A DNA stretch of 64,000 nt from Chondrosia reniformis (GCA_947172415.1 OX359190.1:310001-374000); one strand, 5' to 3'; shown: positions 9,041 to 20,071, counted from the stretch's first letter. Translations and numbers: made by a program. The notes: generated by a model not told the origin, from the sequence alone.

Positions 9041-11205
9041 AACATTCAGTCTACTTTAAGTACCGAATGAAAATGGGAACACTTTGGGTCTACAACTACT
9101 AAACAATTTAGTGCTGTAACTCTTCCAAATGAAGAGATATGAATCTGAAACTCTATCTCAGTATTCACAGAGATGTATGAAAGTCATCCAATGAGTTTTG
9201 CAAATTTTGATATCTATTCAAATTTGCCCTATATCTCTCACCATACGTATCTCTCACCATACATTAAATTTGTATACAAGAATCTATTGTACATTTAGTT
9301 CAATAACTCTGTCAATTGGAAAGATGTACATGTGAAGCTGAAACTTGTTGTCAGCATTCACAGACATACATAAAGCATATCCAAAGAGTTTTACAAATTT
9401 TGATGTTCACTCATTTTTGCCCTATCTCTCACCATACATTAAATTTGTATAGCAGAATCTAATGTACATTTAGTGGTGTAACTCTGTCAATTGGAAAGAT
9501 GTGTAGCTGAAACTTGCTGTCAGCATTCACAGCTATCCTTAAAGCATATCCAAAGAGTTTTGCAAATTTTGATGTTCACTCACATTTGCCCTATATCTCA
9601 CCATACATTAAATTTGTATACAAGAATCTAATGTACATTTAGTGCTGTAACTCCGTCAATTGGAAAGATGTGAAGCTAAAACTTGTTGTCAGCATTCACA
9701 GACATCCTTAAAGCATATCCAAAGAGTTTTACAAATTTTGATGTTTACTCATATTTGCCCTATATCTCACCATACTTTAAATTTGTATACAAGAATCTAA
9801 TGTACATTTAGTGGTGTAACTCTCTCAATTGGAAAGATGTGAAGCTGAAACTTGCTGTCAGCATTCACAGCTATCCTTAAAGCATATCCAAAGAGTTTTG
9901 CAAATTTTGATGTTCACTCATATTTGCCCTATTTCTCACCATACTTTAAATTTGTATACAAGAATCTAATCTACATTTAGTGCCGTAACACTGTCAATTG
10001 GAAAGATGTGAAGCTGAAACTTGCTGTCAGCATTCACAGCTATCCTTAAAGCATATCCAAAGAGTTTTACAAATTTTGATGTTTACTCATATTTGCCCTA
10101 TATCTCACCATACTTTAAATTTGTATAGCAGAATCTAATGTACATTTAGTGGTGTAACTCTCTCAATTGGAAAGATGTGAAGCTGAAACTTGCTGTCAGC
10201 ATTCACAGCTATCCTTAAAGCATATCCAAAGAGTTTTGCAAATTTTGATGTTCACTCATATTTGCCCTATTTCTCACCATACATTAAATTTGTATAGCAG
10301 AATCTAATGTACATTTAGTGCTGTAACTCTGTCAATTGGAAAGATGTGAAGCTAAAACTTGTTGTCAGCATTCACAGACATCCTTAAAGCATATCCAAAG
10401 AGTTTTACAAATTTTGATGTTCACTCATATTTGCCCTATATCTCACCATACATTAAATTTGTATAGCAGAATCTAATGTACATTTAGTGGTGTAACTCTG
10501 TCAATTGGAAAGATGTGTAGCTGAAACTTGCTGTCAGCATTCACAGCTATCCTTAAAGCATATCCAAAGAGTTTTGCAAATTTTGATGTTCACTCACATT
10601 TGCCCTATATCTCACCATACTTTAAATTTGTATACAAGAATCTAATGTACATTTAGTGCTGTAACTCCGTCAATTGGAAAGATGTGAAGCTAAAACTTGT
10701 TGTCAGCATTCACAGACATCCTTAAAGCATATCCAAAGAGTTTTGCAAATTTTGATGTTCACTCATATTTGCCCTATATCTCACCATACTTTAAATTTGT
10801 ATACAAGAATCTAATGTACATTTAGTGCTGTAACTCTGTAAATTGGAAAGATGTGAAGCTGGAACTTGTTGTCAACATTCACAGACATCCTTAAAGCATA
10901 TCCAAAGAGTTTTACAGATTTTGATGTTCTATCATATTTGCCCTATCTCTCACCATACTTTAAATTTGTATAGGAGAATCTAATGTACATTTAGTGCTGT
11001 AACTCTGTCAATTGGAAAGATGTGAAGCTGAAACTTCCTGTCAGCATTCACAGCTATCCTTAAAGCATATCCAAAGAGTTTTACAAATTTTGATGTTCAC
11101 TCATATTTGCCCTATATCTCACCATACTTTAAATTTGTATACAAGAATCTAATCTACATTTAGTGCCGTTCCTCTGTCAATTGGAAAGATATGAAGCTGA
11201 AACCT
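9041..11205. repeat. 169-bp satellite array, mainly subfamily A
   Basis: About a dozen head-to-tail units of roughly 169 bases. Markers such as AATTGGAAAGATGTGAAGCT recur near 9317, 9491, 9658, 9827, 9997, 10166, 10337, 10504, 10672, 10843 and 11011. Units contain CAGCATTCACAG, CATATCCAAAGAGTTTT and TTTGCCCTAT. The first unit, around 9110-9250, belongs to a second subfamily (B) with CTTCCAAATGAAGAGATATG. Adjacent pairs of units differ in a repeating manner (GTGGTGTAACTC versus GTGCTGTAACTC, GCTATCC versus GACATCC), suggesting amplification of multi-unit blocks. No coding frame. Confidence 0.92.
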
Positions 11206-11935
11206 CTTGGCTGTATGCACATATAGCTATACAGTATATCCTGCTAGTTTTGTAAAATTTCAAAAAAGGATACCCGAGTTACTGCAGATCGAATAATACC
11301 CTATTCTAAAGTATTGAAGATTCGCCAACCACAAGCGTTTTCATAGGCAATTACTTTATTTAAATAGAAGATAAAACCTTATAATAGTAGGCCTACCTGG
11401 ACACATCTCTATGGTGGTTGCGGTTCCCATAGAGGTTGGTAGCGCTTAGACTCTGAAGCTGTCTCCTAATCGGTTGGTGCCATAGAGACGTGCTCACCAA
11501 TAATCCGGATTTCGGGGGGGGGTTCCACGTAATGTGGGATTGGCATCTGATATCTTAGGATTCATATGAGTCGGCCATATCGAGAAGAACTGGTTCTTCT
11601 CACGTAAGTGACACCCAAAGCTCAACTCGGCAGAGCGTTACCACCGATCCCGGCCTCTGAGCGTCGTGGATGGTAGCGTTCGGTATGGTCCAATTTTTTT
11701 CCTTTGGAGTTTCTTTAGCAGTCGATTGACGATTTTTCACTTTAGCGACATCCATATATTATAATATGGACAGATACTACGTACTTCAAAAGAATCAAGT
11801 ATTACAGAGTGAATATCCATGTGTATTAAAATCTTTAAAAGCGTTCTCGTCATTCAAAATATACATATAAAAGTACCGTATTTTCAATATTCCCTTCTCT
11901 AGGTCGGCCATTTATATTATTACGAAACTCCCGTA
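11206..11935. repeat. ~725-bp core element inside satellite, copy 1
   Basis: A non-satellite block that interrupts the array and recurs at 12881-13600 and 61801-62525. Its centre (11391-11700) is much more GC-rich than the surroundings and nearly identical in all three copies, apart from a G run (9, 7 and 7 G). It contains several potential hairpins: CTCTATGG/CCATAGAG near 11408-11436, GAGAAGAAC/GTTCTTCTC near 11581-11600, and CGTTACCA/TGGTAGCG near 11636-11676. An A-box-like AGCTCAACTCGGCAGAGCG is followed about 55 bases later by a T7 run, which would suit an RNA polymerase III transcript. No protein is recognised. It could be a structured RNA gene, a SINE-like insert or the core of a higher-order repeat; I cannot choose. 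Confidence 0.7.
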
Positions 11936-12110
11936 CATTAAATTTCTATACAAGAATCTAATGTACATTTAGTGTAATAACTCTGTCAATTGGAAAGATG
12001 TGAAGCTGAAACTTCTTGTCAACATTCACAGACATACATAGAGCATATCCAAAGAGTTTTACAAATTTTGATGTTCACTCATATTTGTCCTACGTACGTA
12101 CTTTAAATTA
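11936..12110. repeat. Single subfamily A satellite unit
   Basis: One direct-orientation 169-bp unit directly after the core element, as also seen after the other two core copies. Confidence 0.8.
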
Positions 12111-12780
12111 AGATATAGAAAGTTAATGTATGGTGAGAGATAGGGCAAATTTTAAGTTTCATCAAAATTTCACAAACCCATTGGACATGCTCTATAGATG
12201 TCTGTGAATGCTGACACAAAGGTTTAGCTTCATATCTCTCCATTTGATAGAGTTACAGCCCTCAATGTACATTAAATTAAGATATAGAAAGTTAATGTAT
12301 GGTGAGAGATAGGGCAAATTTAAAGTTTCATCAAAATTTCAAAAACCCATTGGACATGTTGTATAGATGTCTGTGAATGCTGACACAAAGGTTTAGCTTC
12401 ATATCTCTCCATTTGATAGAGTTACAGCCCTCAATGTACATTAAATTAAGATATAGAAATTAAAGTTAATGTATGGTGAGAGATAGGGCAAATTTTAAGT
12501 TTCATCAAAATTTTACAAACCCATTGGACATGCTCTATAGAAATCTGTGAATGTTGACACAAAGGTTTAGCTTCATATCTCTCCATTTGATAGAGTTACA
12601 GCCCTCAATGTACATTAACTTCTGGTATTGAAAGTTAATGTATGGTGAGAGATAGGGAAAATTTTAAGTTTCATCAAAATTTCAAAAACCTATAGGACAT
12701 GTTGTATAGATGTCTGTGAATGCTGACACAAAGGTTTAGCTTCATATCTCTCCATTTGATAGAGTTACAGCCCTCAATGT
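12111..12780. repeat. Satellite units in inverted orientation (subfamily C)
   Basis: Four units of about 169 bases reading TATGGTGAGAGATAGGGC, GAATGCTGACACAAAGG and TAGAGTTACAGCCCTC. These are the reverse complement of diverged satellite units (compare TTTGCCCTATCTCTCACCATA in the direct array). The array therefore switches strand here and the two orientations can pair. Confidence 0.88.
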
Positions 12781-12880
12781 ACGTATCTCACCATACATTA
12801 AATTTGTATACAAGAATCTAATCTACATTTAGTGCTGTAACTCTGTCAATTGTAAAGATATGAAGCTGAAACTTCTTGGC
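12781..12880. repeat. Partial direct satellite unit
   Basis: Part of a direct subfamily A unit joining the inverted block to the second core element. It ends in the same TATGAAGCTGAAAC junction that starts the other core copies. Confidence 0.75.
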
Positions 12881-13600
12881 TGTATGCACATATAGCTATA
12901 CAGTATATCCTGCTAGTTTTGTAAAATTTCAAAAAAGGATACCCGAGTTACTGCAGATCGAAAAATACCCTATTCTAAAGTATTGAAGATTCGCCAACCA
13001 CAAGCGTTTTCATAGGCAATTACTTTATTTAAATAGAAGATAAAACCTTATAATAGTAGGCCTACCTGGACACATCTCTATGGTGGTTGCGGTTCCCATA
13101 GAGGTTGGTAGCGCTTAGACTCTGAAGCTGTCTCCTAATCGGTTGGTGCCATAGAGACGTGCTCACCAATAATCCGGATTTCGGGGGGGTTCCACGTAAT
13201 GTGGGATTGGCATCTGATATCTTAGGATTCATATGAGTCGGCCATATCGAGAAGAACTGGTTCTTCTCACGTAAGTGACACCCAAAGCTCAACTCGGCAG
13301 AGCGTTACCACCGATCCCGGCCTCTGAGCGTCGTGGATGGTAGCGTTCGGTATGGTCCAATTTTTTTCCTTTGGAGTTTCTTTAGCAGTCGATTGACGAT
13401 TTTTCACTTTAGCGACATCCATATATTATAATATGGACAGATACTACTTCAAAACAATCAAGTATTACAGAGTGAATATCCATGTGTATTAAAATCTTTA
13501 AAAGCGTTCTCGTCATTCAAAATATACATATAAAAGTACCGTATTTTCAATATTCCCTTCTCTAGGTCGGCCATTTATATTATTACGAAACTCCCGTACA
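12881..13600. repeat. ~725-bp core element, copy 2
   Basis: Second copy of the GC-rich core described at 11206. Same order of hairpins, A-box-like motif and T7 run (near 13361). A 77-codon minus-strand frame at 13292-13062 exists only from a TTG and shows no recognisable domain, so I do not call it a gene. Confidence 0.72.
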
Positions 13601-13760
13601 TTAAATTTCTATACAAGAATCTAATGTACATTTAGTGCAATAACTCTGTCAATTGGAAAGATGTGAAGCTGAAACTTCTTGTCAACATTCACAGACATAC
13701 ATAAAGCATATCCAAAGAGTTTTACAAATTTTGATGTTCACTCATATTTGTCCTACGTAC
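13601..13760. repeat. Single subfamily A satellite unit
   Basis: One direct unit after core copy 2, matching the arrangement at 11936 and 62526. Confidence 0.8.
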
Positions 13761-15005
13761 ATTAACTTCATATAGCAGTAATAAAAAGTACATTAAGGGC
13801 TGTAGCTATTCCAAATGAAGAGATATGAATCTGAAACTCTATCTCAATATTCACAGAGATGTATAAAAGGCATCCAATGAGTTTTGCAAATTTTGATATT
13901 TACTCAAGTTTGCCCTATTTCTCATCATACATTAACTTCATATAGATGTAATTTATAGTACATTAAGCGCTTTAACTCTTCCTAAAGAAAAGATATGAAT
14001 CTGAAACTCTATCTCAGTATTCACAGAGATGTATGAAAGGCATCCAATGAGTTTTGCAAATTTTGATATCTACTCAAATTTAACTCTCACCATATAGATG
14101 TAATTTAAAGTACATTAAGTGCTGTAACTCTTCCAAATGAAGAGATATCAATCTGAAATTCTATCTCAGTATTCACAGAGATGTATGAAAGGCATCCAAT
14201 GAGTTTTGCAAATTTTGATATCTATTCAAATTTGCCTTTTCTCTCACCATACGTACATTAACTTCATATAGATGTAATTTAAAGTACATTAAGAGCTGTA
14301 ACTCTTCCAAATGAAGAGATATCAATCTGAAACTCTATCTCAGTATTCACAGAGATGTATGAAAGGCATCCAATGAGTTTTGCAAATTTTGATATTTACT
14401 CAAATTTGCCCTATCTCTCACTATACATTAACTTCATATAGATGTAATTTAAAGTACATTAAGTGCTATAACTCTTCCAAATAAAGAGATATGAATCTGA
14501 AACTCTATCTCAGTATTCCCAGAGATGTATGAAAGGCATCCAATGAGTTTTGCAAATTTTGATATTTACTCAAATTTACCCTATATCTCACAATACACAA
14601 ACTTCATATAGATGTAATTTATAGTACATTAAGGGCTGTAACTCTTCCAAATAAAAAGATATAAATCTGAAACTCTATCTCAGTATTCACAGAGATGTAT
14701 GAAAGGCATCCAATGAGTTTTGCAAATTTTGATATTTACTCAAATTTGCCCTATCTCTCACAATACATTAACTTCATATAGATGTAATTTAAAGTACATT
14801 AAGTGCTGTAACTCTTCCAAATGAAAAGATATGAATCTGAAACTCTATCTCAGTATTCCTAGAGATGTATGAAAGGCATCCAATGAGTTTTGCAAATTTT
14901 GATATTTACTCAAATTTACCCTATCTCTCACCATACATTAACTTCATATAGATGTAATTTAATGTACATTAAGTGCTGTAACTCTTTCATATGAAGGGAT
15001 ATGAT
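13761..15005. repeat. Satellite array, subfamily B
   Basis: About seven direct units of roughly 170 bases with CTTCATATAGATGTAATTTA, CTTCCAAATGAAGAGATAT, CTATCTCAGTATTCACAGAG and GGCATCCAATGAGTTTTGC. Clearly the same ancestral repeat as subfamily A but well diverged. The units here are more regular than at 9041. Confidence 0.9.
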
Positions 15006-15648
15006 TTTTGGCTTGCTGGTGCTTAAGCCAAAAATGGAGTTGAGTTAATACATATATTATACGTATATTGTTTTTGTAGATTTTAGTATTTTGAATTATG
15101 TTTTTGTGTTAATATGCCACTAACTACTGCTACTTAAATCATGTGTGCTTAAAACTATTTAAATTGTCCTATATACCAGTTAGAACTTGCGTAGCAAAGA
15201 CAAAGAAAGTCATCGTTGTCTATAGCTACGTATATATGTGCAAACTAACTTTAATTCCAGTTTTGCAGCAGTTTCGTTAACACATGCAGTTATATTATAG
15301 TTAAGCTTTATTGTTTATGTTGCAAACTATAGATCGATTTTACTATGGTTCGTATCTATACCAGTGGAAGGTACTGACATGTGTAATATATACTTATAAA
15401 AAGCTCATTCAACTGTCTGAAATAATTCGGAAACATTTTGTTGATATATATCAAAACATTGAATAAAGCTTCTAAATACATTCATTGTACAAGAAAATAG
15501 AAACTTTTGAAAGTGTAAATGAACTTTTGAAAGTGTAAATGAATTTGTAATTTATGCCCACAGCAAACGAGAGTAAGGTTTTTCAAGCAACGATATTAGT
15601 AGAGCATTTGTAATTAAGAAAATGGCTGCTGGCTAGTAATTTCAGACG
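15006..15648. other. HUS1 upstream region with TRIM-flank remnants
   Basis: No gene seen. The part near 15080-15120 carries half of the palindromic element arm, and sequences such as ATAGATCGATTTTA are typical of TRIM upstream DNA. From about 15400 it matches the spacers between T3 or T4 and their HUS1 copies (CGGAAACATTTTGTTGATAT). The satellite appears to have replaced a TRIM gene that once stood here (inference). Confidence 0.5.
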
Positions 15649-17497
15649 ATGCGTTTTAGAGGCAAACTTGGAAATGTTGCAAATATTATGCAGTTAACAC
15701 GTAATTGTTCACTCTCTGCTCGCGTTTGTGAGTTTGTAGATCGTTTTCTGTTGCTGCAGGAGTTGTGACTTCATTGAGCAAAGCGAAGAAGGACTGCGTT
15801 ATCAAACTGTCTCTAACGAAAGTGTGTTTCATCGGAGTAGAGTCTGGTGTGCTGGGAGGAATCAGTTTGTGGAGCGAGATACAGCAAGTAGGTCTCAGCT
15901 GTCCCAACTGTATAGCTACGAGTGGTCGTGATGTTAGAGTAGTGATGACCTCCCTCCCCTGGGGTAGACACATGACTGATGTAACTATTGCATTGAATAG
16001 TATTGCATTGAATAGTATATAAAATGGGTGTTACTATTGCATTGACTAGTATATAAAATGGGTGTTACTATTGCATTGAATAGTATATAAAATGGGTACA
16101 TACTCTCTGGACGTGTGTCTCACTGTAGAACAAGTACTTTGATGATTACCATATTGAGGGAAGAGACGAGAGAAATGAGATTTATTTGGAATGCAATTTA
16201 GAGCAGTTGTCTCGCGCTCTTAAATCTGCTCAGAATGCTCAACTGTTAAAAATAAAACTTGCCAGAAAGGAGGGAGCCATTTTATCCATTGAAGTCATCC
16301 AGGTACTCCCACCCCCCTCCCCTGGGGTAGACACACCTCTGTATATAGTCCAGTCATCCAGGTACTCCCACCCCCCTCCCCTGGGGTAGACACACCTCTG
16401 TATATAGTCCAGTCATCCAGGTACTCCCACCCCCCTCCCCTGGGGTAGACACACCTCTGTATATAGTCCAGTCATCCAGGTACTCCCATCCCCCTCCCCT
16501 GGGGTAGACACACCTCTGTATATAGTCCAGTCATCCAGGTACTCCCACCCCCCTACCCTGGGGTAGACACACTTCTGTATATAGTCCAGTCATCCAGGTA
16601 CTCCCACCCCCCTACCCTGGGGTAGACACACCTCTGTATATAGTCCAGTCATCCATGTACTCCCACCCCCCTCCCCTGGGGTAGACACACTTCTCTATCA
16701 TCCACTGACCTCACTAGACATTTCATACTCACTCTCAATAGATACAGTCAGTTCCACTAAGTTGCTGAAGGTGTTCCTTCTCTCTCTAGCCTACCCTCTC
16801 CAGCATGCAGCGTCAGCTGGTCCACGAGGTCCCAGTAGTGCTAGTTCCTCCTCGACTGTGGGGAGACTACCAGGAGCCAGTAATGCCAGACATCAATGTC
16901 AGCATCTACCTACCTCTCCTCAAGTCCATTAAGACACATGTCGACCGGATGAAACACATTAGCCCATATTTGGTAAGTCCATATTTCCATATTTGGAAGG
17001 CATAACCATATTTGGTAGCTCATATGAGCTGTTTCCATTTCAGTTTGTTAGTGCCAACATGGCTGGTGAATTTAAACTCAGAGTGGAGACAGATACAGTT
17101 ACCGTGGGAACACTCTTTTCAAACTTACAGAACCACAGATTTGGTAAGTCATGTCACATGACCCGCATGTGACAGTCATGTGATTGCCTTCTTTACAGAT
17201 GGTTGTGATGATCAAGGAGATGCAGAATACATGTTTGAAGCATGTATTAACGGTAAAAGGTTTTCTTCATTTTTGGGGACACCATTTATACCAAATAAGG
17301 CAATTTGTAGTGAGTGGTAATAGCATATGGTTTGCATGCTCATGTTGTGTGATAATTGACTTGACACTCAAATCCCTTGCATCACACGAGTGTCTCAATC
17401 TCTCCCTTCAGATGTGGTGGACGGAAGAGCTGTCCAGGTGTTTCTGTTGCACGATGAAGTTTGCATTCAACTGTACTTTCCTGCAATTGCAAAGTGA
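15649..17497 (+). CDS. HUS1: HUS1 checkpoint clamp protein, intact copy
   Basis: Subunit of the 9-1-1 (RAD9-RAD1-HUS1) sliding clamp loaded at damaged DNA in the nucleus. Seven exons join in one open frame of 277 residues (human 280): 15649-15700, 15760-15887, 16129-16302, 16790-16972, 17044-17143, 17199-17309, 17412-17497. All junctions are GT-AG. Diagnostic segments: MRFRGKLGNV start, GGISLWSEIQQ, EQLSRALKSAQNAQLLKIKL, LWGDYQEPVMPDINVSIYLP, VQVFLLHDEVCIQLYFPAI end; each aligns with human HUS1. Intron 3 is filled by a 59-bp minisatellite whose units repeat the exon 3 donor. This is the only copy of three with no frame damage, so it is probably the functional gene, though an unseen copy elsewhere is possible. 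It lies upstream of the CDK fragment, about 120 bases away. Confidence 0.95.
15986..16100. repeat. HUS1: 34-bp minisatellite, HUS1 intron 2
   Basis: About three units of ATTGCATTGAATAGTATATA plus AAATGGGTGTTACT. The first unit is shortened. The same intron in HUS1 copy 2 has about eight units and in copy 3 about two. Confidence 0.85.
16294..16700. repeat. HUS1: 59-bp minisatellite, HUS1 intron 3
   Basis: Seven units of 59 bases (starts 16294, 16353, 16412, 16471, 16530, 16589, 16648). Each contains GTCATCCAGGTACTCCC, identical to the exon 3/intron 3 boundary, then a C-rich tract and ACACCTCTGTATATAGTCCA. The array begins inside the exon end, so it seems to have grown by duplication of the splice junction itself. 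Confidence 0.93.
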
Positions 17498-17618
17498 CTT
17501 TTTAGTGCATTTTATATACTGTATATTGAAAATTTATGCATCCGGATATTTCTAGTAAAATTACGTAAAACTTGTTTAACTGGCGGGAGTTGGGCGCCTG
17601 GAACAAGACTGAAGGGAT

Positions 17619-18400
17619 ATGGTTTCGTTGGAGGATAAAATGGACAATTACGAGAAGTTGGAGAAGATTGGAGAAGGGACGTACGGAGTAGTGTACAAAG
17701 CGAAGGAGAAGAACACCTCCAAGCTGGTGGCAATGAAAAAGATTCGCTTGGACGTGTGAGGACGCACATTGCGACACTTATTAGCAAGGCGAAACGACTG
17801 AATAGACTGTCGCCTTTGCCGCACAAAGCCTTTATTGATGTGGTTATTTTGACGCTTTATACAGTCCTCTTGGACTTGGTATGACTGAACTTGAACAAGT
17901 TGAAGAAACTAAAAATTATAAACACATTAAAAATTATCGTTAAATTTGACCATGCATGTCAGAAACCTCTTGTATCCTCATCCAAAGCTCTCACTAGATT
18001 TAGTTCCCTATAGGCCTTCTACTGTAGAAAGGATGTAGTATGTAAGAAAGTGTTTTTACTCATAGCTAGTGTATATCTAATACACCATTTTTCTTACATG
18101 CTACATTTAAAGGCCTATAGGGAACTAAACCTAGTGAGAGCTTTGGATGAGAATACAGGAGTCTTCTCCTTCAACTTCCCTTCTTCTCCACGTGTGTGTA
18201 GTGACTTTGAAGGTGTTCCTTCCACCACGATACGTGAAATCTCTTTGCTGAGAGAGCTGAGTCACCCAAACATAGTGACTCTCTACCAGATCCTACACTT
18301 GGACCAGAAACTGTATCTCGTGTTTGAGTTTCTGGACTACAACCAGAAGCAGTACATTGACAGTTGTGGTGTTGCCGGGATACCCAGCCAACATGTAAAG
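17619..18400 (+). pseudogene. CDK1/2-type kinase, N-lobe only (truncated)
   Basis: Two exons encode the start of a cyclin-dependent kinase. Exon 17619-17755 has the glycine loop [11 protein letters not shown] and the ATP lysine in VAMKKIRL. Exon 18202-18400 has the PSTAIRE-type cyclin helix as [17 protein letters not shown], then [10 protein letters not shown] and the hinge [15 protein letters not shown]. The frame joins without a break (17755 donor GTGAGG, 18202 acceptor GTAG, 18400 donor GTGAGT). The next exon, which should carry HRDLKPQN and the DFG motif, is absent: a GACCAC-type minisatellite and then PSMD6 exons follow. The catalytic core is missing, so no active kinase can be made from this locus unless exons are far away. 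PSTTIRE differs from PSTAIRE by one residue. CDK1 versus CDK2 cannot be decided from the N-lobe. Confidence 0.85.
17966..18161. repeat. Foldback inverted repeat in CDK intron
   Basis: Arms 17966-18050 and 18089-18161 are imperfect reverse complements (CTCATCCAAAGCTCTCACTA against TAGTGAGAGCTTTGGATGAG; TTCCCTATAGGCC against GGCCTATAGGGAA; TGTAAGAAA against TTTCTTACA). The spacer is about 38 bases. The structure fits a short non-autonomous foldback element inserted in the intron. No other copy seen in the window. Confidence 0.7.
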
Positions 18401-18419
18401 GTGAGTTGTGCTTATTATA

Positions 18420-18800
18420 GCACTCCCATCTTACTTGACCACTCCCCATCTTACTTGACCACTCCCCCTCTTGTGCCTGACCACACCCCCATCTTACTTG
18501 ACCACACACTATCTTACTTGACCACTCCCCCTCTTGTGCCTGACCACACCCCCATCTTACTTGACCACACACTATCTTACTTGACCACTCCCCCTCTTGT
18601 GCCTGACCACACCCCCATCTTACTTGACCACACACTATCTTACTTGACCACTCCCCCTCTTGTGCCTGACCACACCCCCATCTTACTTGACCACACCCTA
18701 TCTTACTTGACCACACCCCCATCTTACTTGACCACACCCCCATCTCACTGGACCACACCCCCATCTCACTAGACCACACCCCATCTTACTTGACCACTCC
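18420..18800. repeat. GACCAC-type minisatellite
   Basis: Built of ~21-base modules CTTACTTGACCACNCCCC, arranged in places as a 63-base higher-order unit (for example from 18479) repeated about four times. Open frames on both strands here are by-products of the repeat. Shorter versions precede most PSMD6 fragments and occur at 25595-25702. Confidence 0.9.
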
Positions 18801-18867
18801 CCTCTTGTTCCTAACCACTCCCCCTCTTATCCTTGAATACTCCCCCTCTATTTATATTCCTGGACAG

Positions 18868-19206
18868 AGACCTCTCCAGATTTGTGGCAATGGGACGTTT
18901 GAACTGCAGAATAGACAGAGTAGCTGGAGTAGTGGAAACTAACAGACCGGACCAGAAGAACTACCACTATCAGGTGAGCACTACTAACGTGAGCCAGACC
19001 CTCCAGTCCTCCATGTTTTGTTGAGGGGGAATGTCAGATCTAAGAAATCTAATAGTCTTAAAGTCTTTATTTTTGTAGTTACTCCTTCCAATGTACTATA
19101 TACATGTAACGTTTCCTTCTTCTTGTCCTCTAATTAGGCGACCATCAAGCAGGGAGACTTGTTACTGAACAGATTACAGAAGTTGAGTAGGATTATCAAC
19201 ATTTAG
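18868..19206 (+). pseudogene. PSMD6: PSMD6 last two exons, fragment 3
   Basis: Exon 18868-18973 ([18 protein letters not shown] through DQKNYHYQ) and exon 19138-19206 (ATIKQGDLLLNRLQKLSRI then INI and TAG). Both splice sites are intact and there is no internal stop, making this the best-preserved PSMD6 end in the window. It follows the truncated CDK directly, so a CDK-PSMD6 fusion transcript is conceivable. Upstream PSMD6 exons are missing. Confidence 0.88.
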
Positions 19207-19280
19207 CAGTTATTTGACTCTTAAAACTTTGAACTATCTCTGTATGATAATCATAATTTTAGAGTTGTAACTGAGACTAC

Positions 19281-19310
19281 TTGTATATTCTTGTATATTC
19301 TTGTATATTG
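19281..19310. repeat. (TTGTATATTC)3 minisatellite
   Basis: Three 10-base units in the expected position before the PEX12 linker exon. Confidence 0.88.
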
Positions 19311-19476
19311 AAGTGGAAATAAAGTTATAATTGACTGAGGTCACATATAATTACTATATATAGAATATTTCCCATCACTTTCTGGAGTGTGTTTAGCTGT
19401 ACTTTTGAGAATGCTGAAATAACAGACTAGAAACTCCAACTGCTCTTTCTAGTTACTAGTAGAGCTCTCTCCTTAG

Positions 19477-19847
19477 GTGTCTCTCTGTGACCATGTTGGG
19501 TGCAGCCTACGTGCTGAGGTTCCTTGACTAGTGGATGGCAGAGGAGGGACGCACCGCATGACAGGCTGTGACTGCCTTACCAAACCCTCCCCCACCCAGG
19601 GACACACAGGTAGGATTGTCTTAATGGTTGCTAAGCAACCATCTAAAACTACTGATTCTTGTGTTTACAGGTCCAGAGTCTCTTTCCTGCAAATGTGTGT
19701 CCTATGTGCCACAGTTGCCATAGCAACCACACCACCCTCACTATCTCCATTGCTACTCATTTGTCGCCAATCTCTGACACAACTACCTACACTGGAATGG
19801 CAATGTGTTTGATTATACTTCCAACACAGGCAGTTGCTACTGTATAA
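19477..19847 (+). pseudogene. PEX12: PEX12 3'-end fragment, copy 3
   Basis: Linker exon 19477-19609 carries a TAG in place of the first tryptophan of LDWWM. RING exon 19671-19847 keeps NVCPMCHSCHS but has lost the segment SGYVYCYSC, so the second zinc site is gone; the remaining frame runs on to a late TAA. Converges on T3. Confidence 0.8.
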
Positions 19848-20071
19848 ATATGGAATTATTGAAATGTGACATTAACTATTTCTATGAAATTCTTTTATTA
19901 TTTTGTCCATTGTTTGTAAACATTATTCTCTTTGAGGTTACCAAATAAAGAAAGCACTTGTAATGTAATTATAAATGTAGTTTGTAAATAAACAATGAAT
20001 TAAACTTTAAATTGAAACTGAATAAATTGTAATAAATGTTCACAGTTAACAAACTTGTTCTCTAAAAGTTC

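Noticed and set aside
11391..11560. Likeness to U1 snRNA (CCTACCTGG start, CTCCGGAT-like and TCCAC/GTGGGA hairpins) or a spliced-leader RNA
   Set aside because: The 5' ACTTACCTG element and a proper Sm site are missing and the order of stems does not match. Too weak to name.
11625..11705. tRNA gene on the plus strand (AGCTCAACTCGGCAGAGC D-arm)
   Set aside because: The D-arm pairs well, but no anticodon stem or standard T-arm (GGTTCGANTCC) can be folded. At most a Pol III promoter relic.
13062..13292. 77-codon minus-strand frame in the core element, repeated at 61994-62224
   Set aside because: It starts at TTG, has no recognised domain, and is broken in core copy 1 by the longer G run. The hairpins suggest RNA or structural sequence, not protein.
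16294..16700. Regular ~59-bp spacing looked like a CRISPR array
   Set aside because: The units are the same over their full length with no unique spacers, they lie in a eukaryotic intron and no cas genes are present. It is a minisatellite.
18171..18779. Open frames of about 200 codons on both strands
   Set aside because: They are read through the GACCAC-type minisatellite and give repetitive nonsense (GQVRWGCG on the minus strand, [11 protein letters not shown] on the plus strand). Only the CDK exon within is real.
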